NCBI GenBank assembly: GCA_023484365.1
Contig: JAMDBA010000009.1
Location: 523 to 6,428, forward strand
Source of the DNA: Patescibacteria group bacterium
Lineage (GTDB): Bacteria > Patescibacteria > Paceibacteria > UBA6257 > 2-01-FULL-56-20
Direction of reading: 5' to 3'
DNA: 5,906 bases
Part shown: in pieces, positions 5,787 through 5,906 of the stretch
Numbering within the stretch: position 1 is the stretch's first letter
Layout: the number at the start of each line of letters is the position of its first letter
Position numbers and translations under genes: made by a program
The notes under the pieces: model-generated
Seen by the model: only the letters and a program-made list of their open reading frames with translations
Databases searched by the model: none
Told to the model about the DNA's origin: nothing

Positions 5787-5906
5787 ATGTATAGTAACGC
5801 TATTAGCAGAGTAGAAAAAGCATTAGATACATTCGAAAAAGATGTTGATACTTCATTCGCCGGACCGATTCCTTCATCCTTACTTGCCAGACAAGCTTTA
5901 GAAGTT
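5787..5906 (+). CDS. probable major capsid protein, N-terminal 40 codons (partial)
   Basis: The frame starts at ATG 5787 behind a strong ribosome binding site and stays open to the window edge. The product begins MYSNAISRVEKALDTFEKD and goes on through a GPIPSSLLARQALEV segment. Forty residues are too few to see the HK97 capsid fold, so the call rests on position directly after the protease-scaffold gene, the dedicated leader and the strong start signal. Codon choice shifts: both Phe codons are TTC, while the upstream genes mostly use TTT, as expected for a highly expressed gene. Another capsid-associated protein, such as a decoration protein, is possible but less likely. Confidence 0.6.
   Translation, partial: MYSNAISRVEKALDTFEKDVDTSFAGPIPSSLLARQALEV

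Overview
This window is the head-assembly part of a tailed-phage (or prophage) structural operon, read left to right on the + strand. The DNA is AT-rich (roughly 40% G+C by eye, not computed). Codons favour AAA, TTA, GAA and TTT. TGG is the Trp codon and TGA ends one gene, so the ordinary code fits. Most genes lack a clear Shine-Dalgarno sequence and overlap the gene before them. The host cannot be named. The base composition and gene style would suit a phage of an uncultured low-GC bacterium such as a Patescibacteria/CPR member, but that is a guess.

Layout: the left edge (1-170) is odd. A gene start reading leftward off the window begins at 108. It is followed by a 58-base stretch (114-171) that recurs perfectly at 217-274 inside the first + strand gene. 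That gene (170-547) encodes a small protein of unknown function and overlaps the portal gene by 8 bases. The portal protein (540-2684) has a recognisable HK97-type portal body and an extra C-terminal domain of about 220 residues that looks like a degenerate protein-kinase fold. A TAATG junction leads to an unrecognised 286-residue protein (2684-3544) with a Cys-containing N-terminal motif, a Ser/Thr-rich middle and a helical C-terminus. Its end overlaps the HK97-family prohead protease gene (3513-5639). The protease domain is only the first quarter of that 708-residue product. The rest is a very long Ser/Glu/Asp-rich segment with repeated QENP motifs, then a predicted coiled-coil tail that probably acts as the scaffold.

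A 147-base non-coding leader (5640-5786) separates the protease from the last gene. It contains a G+C-richer core, several possible base pairings and the only strong ribosome binding site in the window. The last gene starts at 5787 and runs off the right edge; by position it should be the major capsid protein.

Together the genes supply the portal ring, a protease-scaffold fusion and the capsid subunit, the standard set for building and maturing a procapsid. The unusual part is a kinase-like domain fused to the portal next to two gene products packed with serines in acidic surroundings. This raises the untested idea that phosphorylation takes part in head assembly. The missing metal-binding Asn (Gln instead) leaves it open whether the domain is catalytically active.
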